Shown: piece after piece, positions 8,091 through 16,969 of the stretch
Layout: each line of letters starts with the position of its first letter
Numbering within the stretch: position 1 is the stretch's first letter
NCBI RefSeq assembly: GCF_050871315.1
Contig: NZ_JBJLRE010000021.1
Strand: one strand, 5' to 3'
From: Kineococcus gynurae
Lineage (GTDB): Bacteria; Actinomycetota; Actinomycetes; Actinomycetales; Kineococcaceae
DNA length: 64,000 nt
The notes under the pieces: model-generated
The model's database searches: none
What the model saw: the letters and a program-made list of their open reading frames with translations, nothing else
Told to the model about the DNA's origin: nothing
Translations under genes and position numbers: made by a program

Positions 8091-11000
8091 TCAGCCGGTG
8101 GCACCCGGGGTCGTCGGGGACGCGGACGGGGTCGCCTCCGGGGTCGCCGTCGGGGTGGCCGCGGCCGCCTGCTCGATCCGGTTCTCAGCGTCGACCGCGG
8201 CGTTGACCGCGGCCTGCAGCCGCTGCTGGGCCTCGCCGTAGGCGGCGAAGTCGCCGTTCTCGAGCGCGGTCGCCGAGTCGGTGATGGCCGTCCGGGCGCT
8301 GTCCAGGGCCGTGCGGAGGTCCTGCTGCGCGGTCGTGTCCGTGCCCCCGCCCGTGTTTCCGCCCGTGTTCCCGTCGGTGCCCCCGTCGGTGGGGGGCTGG
8401 CCGGTGTCCGGGTCGGTCCCCGTCGGCGGGGCTCCCTGGTCGCCGGCCTGAGCCCCCGAGTCGCCCTCGAAGACCTGGTCGAGCGCCTCGTCGAGGGTGT
8501 CGGCGAAACCGATCTGGTTGCCGAACACCGCGACCACCTTGCGCAGCACCGGGTAGGACGCGCCGGTCCGGCTCTGCACGTAGACGGGTTCGACGTAGAG
8601 CAGACCGTCACCGACCGGCAGGGTCAGCAGGTTGCCGTAGACGACCTGGGACTCGCCCTGGTTCAGCAGCCGCAGCTCGTTGCCCACGTCGGTGTCGGAG
8701 ACGATGTTGGCCTGCACCTGCTCCGGGCCCTGCACCGTGGTCTCCCCCGGCAGCTGCAGCAACCGGATGGTGCCGTAGCCCTCCTTCTTCACCCCGGACT
8801 CCCCGCCCGCGTCGGCGTCGACCGCCGCGAACCCGGTGAGCACCCGGCTCCCGGACCCGGCACCCTGCGCCTGGCTGCGCGGAACGTAGGAGGTGGTCAG
8901 GCTGAACGCCGTCGAGGTCTGCCCCGGCATCTGCAGGGTCAGGTAGTACGGCGGCTGCGCGGGGCGGGACTGGTTCTGCCCCACGGTGGCGGTCGGGTCC
9001 TCCGGGGTGCGCCAGAAACCCTGCTGGGTGAAGAACGCGTTCGGGTCGGTCACGTGGTAGCTGCCGAGCACGTCGCGCTGCACCTTGAACATGTCCTGCG
9101 GGTAGCGCAGGTGCTCCATGAGGTCGCCGGAGATCTCCGAGAGCGGACGGACCGCCCCGGGGAAGGACTTCATCCACGAGCGCAGCACCGGGTCGCTGTC
9201 GTCCCAGGCGTAGAGCGTCACCGAACCGTCGTAGGCGTCGACGGTGGCCTTCACCGAGTTGCGGACGTAGTTCACGCTGCGGTCCTGCAGCGCCTGCACG
9301 CTCTGGCTGCCCTCGGTGAGGGTGTCGGTGGTGGCCTCGCCGAGCTCGGTGATCGCCGAGTACGGGTAGCCGTCGGACGTGGTGTACGCGTCGACGATCC
9401 ACTTGATCCGCCCGTCGACGACGGCCGGGTAGGAGTCGCCGTCGAGGGTCAGCCACGGGGCGACCTTCTCGACCCGGTCCCGCGGGGCCCGGTCGTACAT
9501 GATCTTGGAGTTCTCGCCGATCTGGTCGGAGAGCAGGATGTTCTGGTCGGCGAACTTCAACGCGTAGGCCAGCTTCTGCCCGAGGCCGCCGACCGGGACG
9601 CCACCCTCGCCCGCGTAGCGGGTCTGCGCGTACCCCAGGGGGGAGTTGTCCGGGTAGTCGAGCTCGATCGGGTCGTCGCCGCCGACGATGGAGTACGTCG
9701 GCGACTTCTCCCCGAAGTAGATGCGCTGTTCGTACTCGCCGAGGGCCCCCGACGTGGGCAGGCCCTGCTGGAAGAACGACGGGAGCCCGTCGGCCGCCCG
9801 CTCGTTGCCCCGCGCGGCGATCAGCCCGAACCCGTGGGTGTACACGAGGTGCTCGTTGATCCAGTTGCGCTGGGAGTTGTTCAGCCCGGAGAGGTCGATC
9901 TCGCGCGCGGCGATCACGGTGTCCTGCTCGACGGTCTGCCCGTCCGACCCCGGCAGCTGGTACCGGTCGACGTCGAGGGTGTCCGGGAAGGAGTAGTACG
10001 GCCGGACCTGCTGGGTCTGGCGGTAGGCGTTGCTGACCACGGTCGGGTCGAGCAACCGGATGCCGGGGATGGTGCCCGCGTCCTGCCGCAGCTGCCCGGG
10101 TTCCACCGTGGTCTGCGCGTCGTACTGCCGGACGTCGGTGTCGGCGAGGTCGTAGGCCTCCCGCGTCGCCGCGATGTTCTTCTGGATGAACTCCGACTCC
10201 CGGGCCTGCGCGTCCGGGCGGACCACGAAGTACTGCACGGCCCAGGGGTAGATCCCGCCGACCGCGATGGCGGAGAACACGAGCAACCCGGTGCCGATCG
10301 CGGGCAGGCGCCAGGACGACCCGACGGCCGCGGCGATGAACAGGGCGGCCACGAAGACCGCGACCACCGCGAGGATCGCCTTGGCCGGCAGCACGGCGTG
10401 GACGTCGGTGTAGCTCGGGCCGACGACCCCCTCGATGTCGATCCGCGAGGTCTGCGCCGTCATGAGCTGGTAGCGGTCGAGCCAGTAGCCCGCCCCCCGC
10501 AGCAGCAGGAACATCGCCGCCAGGGTCGCCAGGTGGATGCGCGCGGCGCGGGTGGTGCGCGGGCCGGCTCCGGCCAGCCGGAGCCCGCCGTAGAGGTAGT
10601 GCGTCGCCAGGCCCGCGATGCCGGAGAGCACCACGGCCGCCGAGAGCAGCCCGACCAGGAACGTCAGGAACGGCAGCGTGAAGACGTAGAACCCGAGGTC
10701 GATCCCGAACTGGGCGTCGTTGCGGCCGAACGGTTCCCGGTTCCACCAGAGCAGGACCGTCTCCCACTGCCCCATCGCCACCGACCCGCCGAAGAGGCCC
10801 GCGGCCACCGACAGCGCGATGACGACCAGGCGCCGCAACGGTTCCAGCGACTCGCGGTAGCGGTCGAGGCCGGCCTGCTCGGTCGAGATGGGCGCGTAGA
10901 TCGGGCGGCTGCGGTAGCCGACGGTCAGCGAGACGGCGATGGCCGCGGCCATCAGCAGCGCCCCGACGACGAAGAGGATCACCTGCAGCCGCAACCGCGT

Positions 11001-11174
11001 CGTGAAGGTCTGCAGGTAGTCGAGCTGGGAGAACCACCAGACGTCGGTCAGGGTGCGCGTCCCGACGAGGGCGAGGACCAGCAGACCGGCCAGCACGACC
11101 AGCGTCGGCACCAGCGGACCACGCCGGCGCCGGCGCAGCACCGGTCGGGCGGGAGGGCGGGGAGGGAAGCTCAC
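8091..11174 (-). CDS. UPF0182-family large membrane protein
   Basis: The 1027-residue protein matches UPF0182 (COG1615) in length and layout. A short basic N-terminus is followed by about seven transmembrane segments in the first 330 residues (for example VPTLVVLAGLLVLALVGT and ILAVVAVFVAALFIAAAVGS). A large hydrophilic, probably extracytoplasmic domain follows. The last 130 residues are low-complexity: a Gly/Thr/Asp linker, an Ala/Gln-rich helix and a Thr/Pro tail. Function is unknown. It is the Rv3193c homologue by position, next to the PDZ protease as in mycobacteria. The GTG start has an upstream TACGTT at 8 nt and no clear Shine-Dalgarno sequence. Confidence 0.93.
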   Translation of the reverse strand: MSFPPRPPARPVLRRRRRGPLVPTLVVLAGLLVLALVGTRTLTDVWWFSQLDYLQTFTTRLRLQVILFVVGALLMAAAIAVSLTVGYRSRPIYAPISTEQAGLDRYRESLEPLRRLVVIALSVAAGLFGGSVAMGQWETVLLWWNREPFGRNDAQFGIDLGFYVFTLPFLTFLVGLLSAAVVLSGIAGLATHYLYGGLRLAGAGPRTTRAARIHLATLAAMFLLLRGAGYWLDRYQLMTAQTSRIDIEGVVGPSYTDVHAVLPAKAILAVVAVFVAALFIAAAVGSSWRLPAIGTGLLVFSAIAVGGIYPWAVQYFVVRPDAQARESEFIQKNIAATREAYDLADTDVRQYDAQTTVEPGQLRQDAGTIPGIRLLDPTVVSNAYRQTQQVRPYYSFPDTLDVDRYQLPGSDGQTVEQDTVIAAREIDLSGLNNSQRNWINEHLVYTHGFGLIAARGNERAADGLPSFFQQGLPTSGALGEYEQRIYFGEKSPTYSIVGGDDPIELDYPDNSPLGYAQTRYAGEGGVPVGGLGQKLAYALKFADQNILLSDQIGENSKIMYDRAPRDRVEKVAPWLTLDGDSYPAVVDGRIKWIVDAYTTSDGYPYSAITELGEATTDTLTEGSQSVQALQDRSVNYVRNSVKATVDAYDGSVTLYAWDDSDPVLRSWMKSFPGAVRPLSEISGDLMEHLRYPQDMFKVQRDVLGSYHVTDPNAFFTQQGFWRTPEDPTATVGQNQSRPAQPPYYLTLQMPGQTSTAFSLTTSYVPRSQAQGAGSGSRVLTGFAAVDADAGGESGVKKEGYGTIRLLQLPGETTVQGPEQVQANIVSDTDVGNELRLLNQGESQVVYGNLLTLPVGDGLLYVEPVYVQSRTGASYPVLRKVVAVFGNQIGFADTLDEALDQVFEGDSGAQAGDQGAPPTGTDPDTGQPPTDGGTDGNTGGNTGGGTDTTAQQDLRTALDSARTAITDSATALENGDFAAYGEAQQRLQAAVNAAVDAENRIEQAAAATPTATPEATPSASPTTPGATG

Positions 11175-11307
11175 AGCTCAGCAACGTACAAGTCCGCGGA
11201 CGCGTGCCGCCCGTGGACCTTTCGTCACCGTTTCGTGTCCGAGCGCGCTCGGGGCGCCGGTGCGGCGGTTTTCCCTCCCCCGCAGCCCCCGTGCCACCAT
11301 CGGGGCC

Positions 11308-11940
11308 GTGCCCGACCCCATCCCTGCGAACCCCGCCGTCACCGATCACCCCGCCGCCCCCGCCGATCACGGAGCCCCCGTGGTCTCCGCGCCGCCCGCG
11401 CCCGGGTTGTGGCGGGCGGTCGCCGAGATCGAACGGCACGTCGCCGCCGACGGGTGGGGCGTGCAGCAGCCCCGGCTGTTCGCCTTCATCCGCACCGCCG
11501 ACGCCCTGCGCCGCGACCCGGGACTGGCCGACCGGCTGCCGCCCGCGGTCCTGCAGGAGGCCCGCGCCGACGACGACCACCTGACCGCCGTCGAGCAGGA
11601 GGGGCTGCCCTCCGCCGACGGCCTCGACGAGCTGCTCGGGCGGCTGGCCTGGCCCCCCGGGGTCGACGGCGCCGGGCTGGTCGTCGAACGTCTGCTGGTG
11701 CCGCCGGACGCCGAGGCCGAGGTGCGCGCGGCGACCGCGAGCGCCGACGAGGCGACCCGGGCCCGGGCGCTGGCCGAGCACCCGGCGGCCGAGGACGTCC
11801 GGATCGCGGTCGGGGTCCTGCGCCGCGGCGGCTCGGAGTGCGCCGTGCGCAGCCGCTCCAACGACTCCGACGGGGAGGTCCGGACCGGGACCGACCTCGT
11901 CCCCGGCCTGATCAGCGCCCTGACCGCCACGCTGGAGTGA
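11308..11940 (+). CDS. PPA1309-family conserved actinobacterial protein
   Basis: A 210-residue soluble acidic protein with a Pro/Ala-rich first 30 residues. The conserved core starts at LWRAVAEIERHVAADGW, includes QPRLFAFIRTADALRRDP and GRLAWPPGVDGAGLVVERLLVP, and ends VAVGVLRRGGSECAVRSRSND, which I recognise as the PPA1309 family. No catalytic motif is evident. The GTG at 11308 is preferred because the protein family starts near here and CACCAT lies 7 nt upstream (A at position 2 and T at position 6), as in the leaderless genes of this window; the open frame to 11053 is antisense to UPF0182. It sits between UPF0182 and the PDZ protease. Confidence 0.82.
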   Translation: MPDPIPANPAVTDHPAAPADHGAPVVSAPPAPGLWRAVAEIERHVAADGWGVQQPRLFAFIRTADALRRDPGLADRLPPAVLQEARADDDHLTAVEQEGLPSADGLDELLGRLAWPPGVDGAGLVVERLLVPPDAEAEVRAATASADEATRARALAEHPAAEDVRIAVGVLRRGGSECAVRSRSNDSDGEVRTGTDLVPGLISALTATLE

Positions 11941-11970
11941 CGGTGCCGGGGTGACGGTCCCCGGGCCGGT

Positions 11971-13155
11971 CTAGCCGCAGGTCGGGAGGCTCTCGCCCCG
12001 GCCCGCGCCGATCGTCTCGACGGCCTCGCGGGCCTGGTGCAAGGTCGTGATCGGGACCACGGTGATGCCCTCCGGGGTGGCGCCCGCCACCTGGGGGCAC
12101 TCCGCCGCGGGGGCCAGGAACCAGCGGGCCCCGTCGGCGCGGGCGCCGATCACCTTCTGCCGCAACCCGCCGATGACCCCGACCACCCCGTCGGGGGTGA
12201 TGCTGCCCGTGCCCGCCACGTGCTGGCCGCCGGTCATCGCCCCCGGGGTGAGGACGTCGACGATGCCGAGGGCGAACATCGTCCCGGCGCTCGGCCCCCC
12301 GATGTTCTCCAGCGACAGCTCGACGTCGAAGGGGAAGTCGTAGGTGATCTCGGGAGCCACGCCCAGCCGGGTGGCCCCGTCCACCGCCACGGTCCGCGTG
12401 GTGAGCTCCTGCGTGGCGCCGTCGCGCCGGACCGTCAGCCGCACCTCGGCCCCGGGCCGCAACGCCTCCACGGCCACCCGGAGCGCCTCGAAGTCGGCGA
12501 CCGGGCGCCCGTCGACCGCCCGAATCTCGTCCCCGACGCGCAGCACCTCCGCCGCCGGCGCGCCCGTCGCGAGCTGCCCCACCCGCAGGGTGACGGTGGC
12601 CGGCACGTCCTCGCCGAGCTCGCGCAGGGCGGCGACCTTGGCCGCGGTCTGCGAACCGGTCATCTGCGCGACGCTGGCGGCGGCGGCGTCCTTCGCGCTC
12701 TGCCCCTCCGGGTAGTAGACGGAGCGGGGGGCCACCGCGACGCGGGGGTCGAGCCAGGCCTGCAGGGCCTGCCACAGGTCGAGGTCGTCCCCCGGCCCGC
12801 CGAGCACGGCCACCGTGGTCAGGTCGAGGCTGCCCTCGGTGGGGTACACCGGGGCCCCGCGGACCGTGATGAGGCCCTCGCTGCTCCCCTGGCTCGGGCT
12901 CGGGCTCGGGCTGCTCGTCCCGGTCGCAGCGGTCGCGGCGGCGGGCACCTCGGTCCCGATCACGTCGACCACGGGCCCCGGGCTCAGCGTCACGTACGGG
13001 GCGGGGAGCAGCGACACCACCGACACCAGCAGGAGCGAGAGCACCGCCGAGCAGCCGAGCAGCAACCCGCGCGGCGAGACCCCGGCCCGGTCGTCCCGCT
13101 CGGACGACCCGTCCTCGGAGGACTCGTCGGGCCCGGTCCGGTCCTGCGGCAGCAC
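11971..13155 (-). CDS. YlbL-family PDZ/Lon-like serine protease, membrane-anchored
   Basis: The protein has 394 residues. A cytoplasmic acidic N-terminus precedes one transmembrane helix (GLLLGCSAVLSLLLVSVVSLL, about 31-50). A PDZ domain follows (VLRVGDEIRAVDGRPV), then a Lon-type S16 domain. GGPSAGTMFALG near residue 290 supplies the Ser and the Lys in RQKVIGA near 332 completes the Ser-Lys dyad. Such proteins act outside the membrane in envelope quality control. It is the Rv3194c homologue by position. The start is GTG with TAGGCT exactly 6 nt upstream and no Shine-Dalgarno sequence, suggesting leaderless translation. Confidence 0.93.
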   Translation of the reverse strand: MLPQDRTGPDESSEDGSSERDDRAGVSPRGLLLGCSAVLSLLLVSVVSLLPAPYVTLSPGPVVDVIGTEVPAAATAATGTSSPSPSPSQGSSEGLITVRGAPVYPTEGSLDLTTVAVLGGPGDDLDLWQALQAWLDPRVAVAPRSVYYPEGQSAKDAAAASVAQMTGSQTAAKVAALRELGEDVPATVTLRVGQLATGAPAAEVLRVGDEIRAVDGRPVADFEALRVAVEALRPGAEVRLTVRRDGATQELTTRTVAVDGATRLGVAPEITYDFPFDVELSLENIGGPSAGTMFALGIVDVLTPGAMTGGQHVAGTGSITPDGVVGVIGGLRQKVIGARADGARWFLAPAAECPQVAGATPEGITVVPITTLHQAREAVETIGAGRGESLPTCG

Positions 13156-13161
13156 CCCGGC

Positions 13162-13167
13162 AGCCTA
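13162..13167 (-). promoter_or_regulatory. -10 element of a leaderless promoter (YlbL-like protease)
   Basis: On the minus strand TAGGCT is followed by six bases (GCCGGG) and then the GTG start at 13155. That places the transcription start on the start codon. No clear -35 is seen. Confidence 0.55.
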
Positions 13168-13344
13168 CGTCCGACCGGCGCCCGGCCCGGTCCGGTGCCC
13201 GGCCCGGGAACCCCCGGACGCGGTCGCTCGTCATCCCGTCCTGACCCGGGGCGTCCGGGCGACGCGGCGGACCGCCCGTCATGATGGGACCCGGCAGCGA
13301 TGACCGGGGTGGTAGCTCACCCGACCGGAGCTTGAGGAGAAGAC

Positions 13345-14865
13345 GTGGACCAGCACGGCGACGACGAGAACGACCGCCCCGCGGACGACGGCGCCGGTGA
13401 GCAGGAGGTCTCGCGCGAGAAGCCGGGCCAGCCCGATTTCCGGCCGTCCTCGACGCCCGGCCCCACGCCGGGGCGGGGGTCGTCGGGGTCTTCAGGGTCC
13501 GGGAACCCGCTGGAGGACCTGCTGGGCCCGCTGCTCGGCGGGGCGGGGGGAGCCGGCTTCGGCGACCTGGGCGACCTCGGCAAGCTGGGCGGTCTGGGTG
13601 GTCCGGGTGGTCCGGGGGGCCCGCAGTTCGACCCGCAGATGATGGGTGCCGTCCTCGGGCAGCTGCAGAAGTTCCTGTCCAACCCCGGGGACTCCCCGGT
13701 CAACTGGCAGGTCGCCCACGACCTGGCCCGGCAGGCCGCGGCCGGCTCGGGCGACCCGACCCCCGGTGACGCCGACCGTCGGGCCGTCGACGACGCCGTG
13801 CGCGTCGCGGAGCTGTGGCTCGACGGCGTGACCGAGTTCGCGGCCGCCTCCGCCGGCGCCGAGGCGTGGAGCCGGGCGGAGTGGGTCGAGCACACCATGC
13901 CCGTGTGGCGGCAGCTGGTGGAGCCGGTGGCGGCGAACGTCGCCACGGCGATGGGCGACGCCATGGCCTCCCAGGCCCCGCCGGAGATGGCCGCGATGCT
14001 GGGGTCGGCCTCGGCGATGCTGCGCCAGGTGGGCGGTGGTGTGTTCGGGATGCAGGTCGGGCAGGCCATCGGCTCGCTCGCCGGCGAGGTGCTGGTGAGC
14101 ACCGACATCGGCCTGCCGCTGGCCCCGCCCGGACGGGCCGCCCTGCTGCCCGGCAACGTCACGGCGTTCGCGGAGGGGCTGGAGGTGCCCCTCGACGAGG
14201 TCCGGCGCTACCTGGCCCTGCGCGAGGCGGCCCACCAGCGGCTCTTCGCCCAGGTGCCCTGGCTGCGGGCCCACCTGCTGGGCGGCGTGGAGTCCTTCGC
14301 CCGGGGCATCCACGTGGACGGCGACCGGATCGCGGAGGCGGCCCGTCAGGTCGACCCGAGCAACCCGGAGTCCCTGCAGGAGGCCTTGGCCTCGGGCATC
14401 TTCGAACCGCAGAACACCCCCGAGCAGCGGGCCGCGCTGACCCGCCTGGAGACGGCGCTGGCCCTCGTGGAGGGCTGGGTGGACCACGTCGTGGACTCGG
14501 CCGCCGTCGGGGTGCTGCCGCACGCGGCGGCCCTGCGCGAGACCGTCCGTCGACGCCGGGCGACCGGTGGCCCGGCCGAGCACGCGTTCTCGGTCCTGGT
14601 CGGGCTGGAGCTGCGCCCGCGCCGGGCCCGGGAGGCCGCGGCCCTGTGGGCGCTGCTGGAGGAGCGCGGCGGGCGCTCCGCCCGCGACGCCGTCTGGGCC
14701 CACCCCGACCTGCTGCCCGACGAGGACGACCTCGGCGCGCCCGAGGCGTTCGTCGGCCGACGCGCGGTCGGGGGCTCCGGGGAGTCCGCCACCGAGGGTG
14801 ACGCGATGGATGCGGCGCTGCGCGAACTGCTCGACGGCGGGGACGAGGGTCCCGCGAAGAGCTGA
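13345..14865 (+). CDS. DUF2342 / putative zinc-dependent metalloprotease family protein
   Basis: This 506-residue protein has a disordered acidic and Gly/Pro-rich N-terminus (first 95 residues, with GGPGGPGG repeats). The family core follows, starting QMMGAVLGQLQKFLSNPGDSPVNW, then FGMQVGQAIGSLAGEVL and ALVEGWVDHVVDSAA. This architecture is the TIGR03624/DUF2342 family, which databases name zinc-dependent metalloprotease. I see no classical HExxH, so protease activity rests on family naming. The GTG start is preceded by AGGAG. It is the Rv3195 homologue by position and convergent with the YgjP-like peptidase. Cytoplasmic by sequence. Confidence 0.88.
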   Translation: MDQHGDDENDRPADDGAGEQEVSREKPGQPDFRPSSTPGPTPGRGSSGSSGSGNPLEDLLGPLLGGAGGAGFGDLGDLGKLGGLGGPGGPGGPQFDPQMMGAVLGQLQKFLSNPGDSPVNWQVAHDLARQAAAGSGDPTPGDADRRAVDDAVRVAELWLDGVTEFAAASAGAEAWSRAEWVEHTMPVWRQLVEPVAANVATAMGDAMASQAPPEMAAMLGSASAMLRQVGGGVFGMQVGQAIGSLAGEVLVSTDIGLPLAPPGRAALLPGNVTAFAEGLEVPLDEVRRYLALREAAHQRLFAQVPWLRAHLLGGVESFARGIHVDGDRIAEAARQVDPSNPESLQEALASGIFEPQNTPEQRAALTRLETALALVEGWVDHVVDSAAVGVLPHAAALRETVRRRRATGGPAEHAFSVLVGLELRPRRAREAAALWALLEERGGRSARDAVWAHPDLLPDEDDLGAPEAFVGRRAVGGSGESATEGDAMDAALRELLDGGDEGPAKS

Positions 14866-14869
14866 ACGC

Positions 14870-15436
14870 TCAGCCGGTGCCGGCGACCCCGGGGGTGAGC
14901 AGGTCCAGGTGCGTCTCGGCGACGTCGGGGTCGGCCACCTCCTGGCCCGCGGCGAAGTCGAGGCCGGACAGGAACCCCCGGGCGCGTTCGGTCTTCGGGT
15001 AGGCGTCGAGCAGCGCCCAGAACGCGCGCCCGTGGGTGGGCACGATGAGGTGCGCCAGCTCGTGGACCAGGACGTAGTCGAGGACCCACGGCGGGACCCC
15101 GCGCAGACGGGTGGAGATGCGGATGGACCCGTCGGCCGGGGTACAGGAACCCCAGCGGGCCTGCTGGTTGTCGACCCACCCGACCGAGTCGGGACGGGCC
15201 AGGCCGTCGAGGTAGCGCTCGGACAGCGCCCGGGCCCGCAGCAGCAGGGACTCGTCGTCGGGGTCGCGACGCCGGTCGGCGGCGTCGAGGCGGGCCAGCA
15301 TGCGCTCCACCCAGACCGACTCCTCGGCGCGGGAGAACCGGGCCGGGATGAGCACGACGGTGGAGCCGCTGTCGCGGTAGGCCGACACGGTCCGGGTGCG
15401 GCGGCGAGAGCGGCGGACCTCCACGGGCCCCTCCAT
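14870..15436 (-). CDS. YgjP/WLM-type M48-like metallopeptidase
   Basis: A 188-residue protein. RWGSCTPADGSIRIS is followed by VLDYVLVHELAHLIVPTHGRAFW, giving the HExxH zinc site and the downstream His, typical of the DUF45/YgjP family. It is probably a soluble peptidase, possibly autoprocessing other proteins; the substrate is unknown. I chose the ATG at 15436 because TACCGT lies 7 nt upstream (leaderless pattern) and homology begins at VEVRRSRRRTRTVSAY; the frame extends to 15484 without conserved sequence. It converges on the DUF2342 gene with a 4-nt gap. Confidence 0.9.
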   Translation of the reverse strand: MEGPVEVRRSRRRTRTVSAYRDSGSTVVLIPARFSRAEESVWVERMLARLDAADRRRDPDDESLLLRARALSERYLDGLARPDSVGWVDNQQARWGSCTPADGSIRISTRLRGVPPWVLDYVLVHELAHLIVPTHGRAFWALLDAYPKTERARGFLSGLDFAAGQEVADPDVAETHLDLLTPGVAGTG

Positions 15437-15443
15437 GCGACAG

Positions 15444-15449
15444 ACGGTA
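15444..15449 (-). promoter_or_regulatory. -10 element of a leaderless promoter (YgjP-like peptidase)
   Basis: TACCGT on the minus strand lies 7 nt before the ATG at 15436. There is no Shine-Dalgarno sequence in the gap. Confidence 0.5.
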
Positions 15450-15528
15450 CCCGGCGGGGCCGCTCTCCCGGGGGGAACGCGCAAGAACGGGATGCGATCT
15501 CCGATCCCGACCCAGCATGCTGGGCGTC

Positions 15529-15687
15529 ATGGCCGAGACCTGGCAGGGCGAGTTCTACTGCGTCAAGTGCAAGGAGAAGCGCGAGGCGGAGGGGGCCGTC
15601 GTCGAGACGAACGGCCGCCGCATGGCCAAGGGGACGTGCCCCGTGTGCGGCACCAACCTGAACCGCATCCTCGGCAAGGCGGGCTGA
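15529..15687 (+). CDS. DUF5679 small zinc-ribbon protein
   Basis: This 52-residue protein contains FYCVKCKEKREAEG and GTCPVCGTNLNRIL, two CxxC knuckles that form a rubredoxin-like zinc ribbon. That pattern defines DUF5679, a tiny conserved actinobacterial protein of unknown role. Between the knuckles is ETNGRRMAKG, typical of the family. The ATG has CATGCT 7 nt upstream and no good ribosome site, so it may be leaderless. It lies 76 nt before the TOMM-like gene in the same direction. Confidence 0.85.
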   Translation: MAETWQGEFYCVKCKEKREAEGAVVETNGRRMAKGTCPVCGTNLNRILGKAG

Positions 15688-15763
15688 GCTCGTCCCAGCT
15701 CGCCCCGAGCGGAGGCTGTGGACGGCGTCGGGACTCCCCCGTCCGGTCCGTCACAGTGGGCCG

Positions 15764-16756
15764 GTGCCCGCCCTCCCCGCCGACGACGGCCGCACCGCCG
15801 AGACGCTGCGCGAGTTCGCCGCCCTGCCCGTCGTCCATCGTCCCGACGGGACGGTCCAGGTGGGGTCGTCGCCCCGCAGCCTGACCCGCGCCGGACCGCT
15901 CACGGTCGAGGACCGTCGGGCGCTGCGGGCCGCCCAAGGCCTCGACCCGGACACCGAGCGGCGCCGCCTCGCGGTGCTGCACGCGCTCGTCGGGGCGGGT
16001 GCGATCCGTCCGGGACGACTGCGGGCCCGCCCGGAACGGGTGCGGGCGCAGCCGCGGCTGGCCCGGCTCGCCCCCGACGCCCGCGCCTGGGCGACCTGGG
16101 ACCCGCTCGGTCCGGACGGTCCCGACCGCCTGGCCGCGCGGGGCCGACGGTGCGTGGCCGTCGTGGGGACCGGGCGCGTCGGGTCGGGGGTGGCGGAGCT
16201 GCTGCGGGCGGCCGGGGTCGGGACGGTGCTCGTGCACGACGACACCCCGACCCTCGACGCCGACCGGGGCGGGAGGACGACGGGCCCCGGGTCGACGGGA
16301 CCCGAGGCGGTGCCCGACCTCGTCGTGCTGGTCGAGCACCACCGGGCCCGCTCGGAGTCGACCGGCGGCCTGGTCGCCCACGGCACCGCCCACCTGTCGG
16401 TGGTGCTGCGCGACACCGACGCCGTGGTGGGGCCCCTGGTGCGGCCCGGTGCCGGTCCGTGCCTGCGTTGCCTCGACCTGCACCGCAGCGACGCCGACGC
16501 GGACTGGCCGCTCGTGGCCGCGCAGCTCTCGCACGGCCCGCCCGCGCTCGAGGAGACCGCGAGCGCCGCCCTGGTGGCGGGCCTGGCCGCCGTCCAGGTG
16601 CTGGCGCACCTGGACGGGGCGGAGGCGACCACGGTGCACGCCTCCCTGGAGGTGGCCCTACCCGAGGGGTGGGTGGTCCCCCGGTCGTGGACCGTCCACC
16701 CGGGGTGCGGGTGCGGTGGGCTGCCGCCCGAGCCCCTCAGACGCCCGCGCCGATGA
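15764..16756 (+). CDS. Orphan ThiF/E1-like protein of the TOMM cyclodehydratase (leader-binding) type
   Basis: The protein has 330 residues. The first 120 resemble the winged-helix leader-peptide-binding part of TOMM E1-like proteins. A Rossmann segment follows (CVAVVGTGRVGSGVAELLRAAG, about 129-150). The typical VGPLVRPGAGPCLRCLDLHR comes next, with a CxxC that pairs with CGCG at the C-terminus (HPGCGCGG) to bind zinc. In TOMM clusters such proteins hold precursor peptides for YcaO enzymes. Here no YcaO, precursor or oxidase gene is nearby, and the gene sits in the conserved uvrD2-whiB7 neighbourhood, so it may have another role. The GTG start has CACAGT 6 nt upstream. Its 3' end overlaps the convergent small gene by 20 nt. 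Confidence 0.75.
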   Translation: MPALPADDGRTAETLREFAALPVVHRPDGTVQVGSSPRSLTRAGPLTVEDRRALRAAQGLDPDTERRRLAVLHALVGAGAIRPGRLRARPERVRAQPRLARLAPDARAWATWDPLGPDGPDRLAARGRRCVAVVGTGRVGSGVAELLRAAGVGTVLVHDDTPTLDADRGGRTTGPGSTGPEAVPDLVVLVEHHRARSESTGGLVAHGTAHLSVVLRDTDAVVGPLVRPGAGPCLRCLDLHRSDADADWPLVAAQLSHGPPALEETASAALVAGLAAVQVLAHLDGAEATTVHASLEVALPEGWVVPRSWTVHPGCGCGGLPPEPLRRPRR

Positions 16757-16928
16757 GCGGGGCGGGGGCGGCGAGCTCGTCGGCCCGGGCGGAGAGCCGG
16801 TCGGCCCGGCGGGCCGCGACCTCCGCCCGACGCCGCGCCCGCAGGAGACGAGCGGTGCGGACGCTGCGCTCGCGGCGCTGCGCCTCGACCAGGCGTTCTC
16901 GCAGGAGTTGTTCTTCGATCCAGGACAT
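16737..16928 (-). CDS. Small Arg/Glu-rich helical protein downstream of whiB7
   Basis: A 63-residue protein starting MSWIEEQLLRERLVEAQ, with long runs of Arg, Ala and Glu predicting one continuous helix, possibly coiled-coil. No known domain. The ATG is preceded by GAGGG at good distance. It starts 41 nt after the whiB7 stop on the same strand, so it is probably co-transcribed and may share its antibiotic- or stress-dependent control. Its end overlaps the convergent TOMM-like gene. Function unknown. Confidence 0.6.
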   Translation of the reverse strand: MSWIEEQLLRERLVEAQRRERSVRTARLLRARRRAEVAARRADRLSARADELAAPAPLIGAGV

Positions 16929-16969
16929 GGCGTTCCCTCGGGTTCTCTGGTGCTCGGAGGTCGGGCCGG

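Noticed and set aside
8067..11954. Large plus-strand frame opposite UPF0182
   Set aside because: Reverse-frame shadow with Arg/Gly/Pro runs; only its final part coincides with the PPA1309 gene, which is in a different frame.
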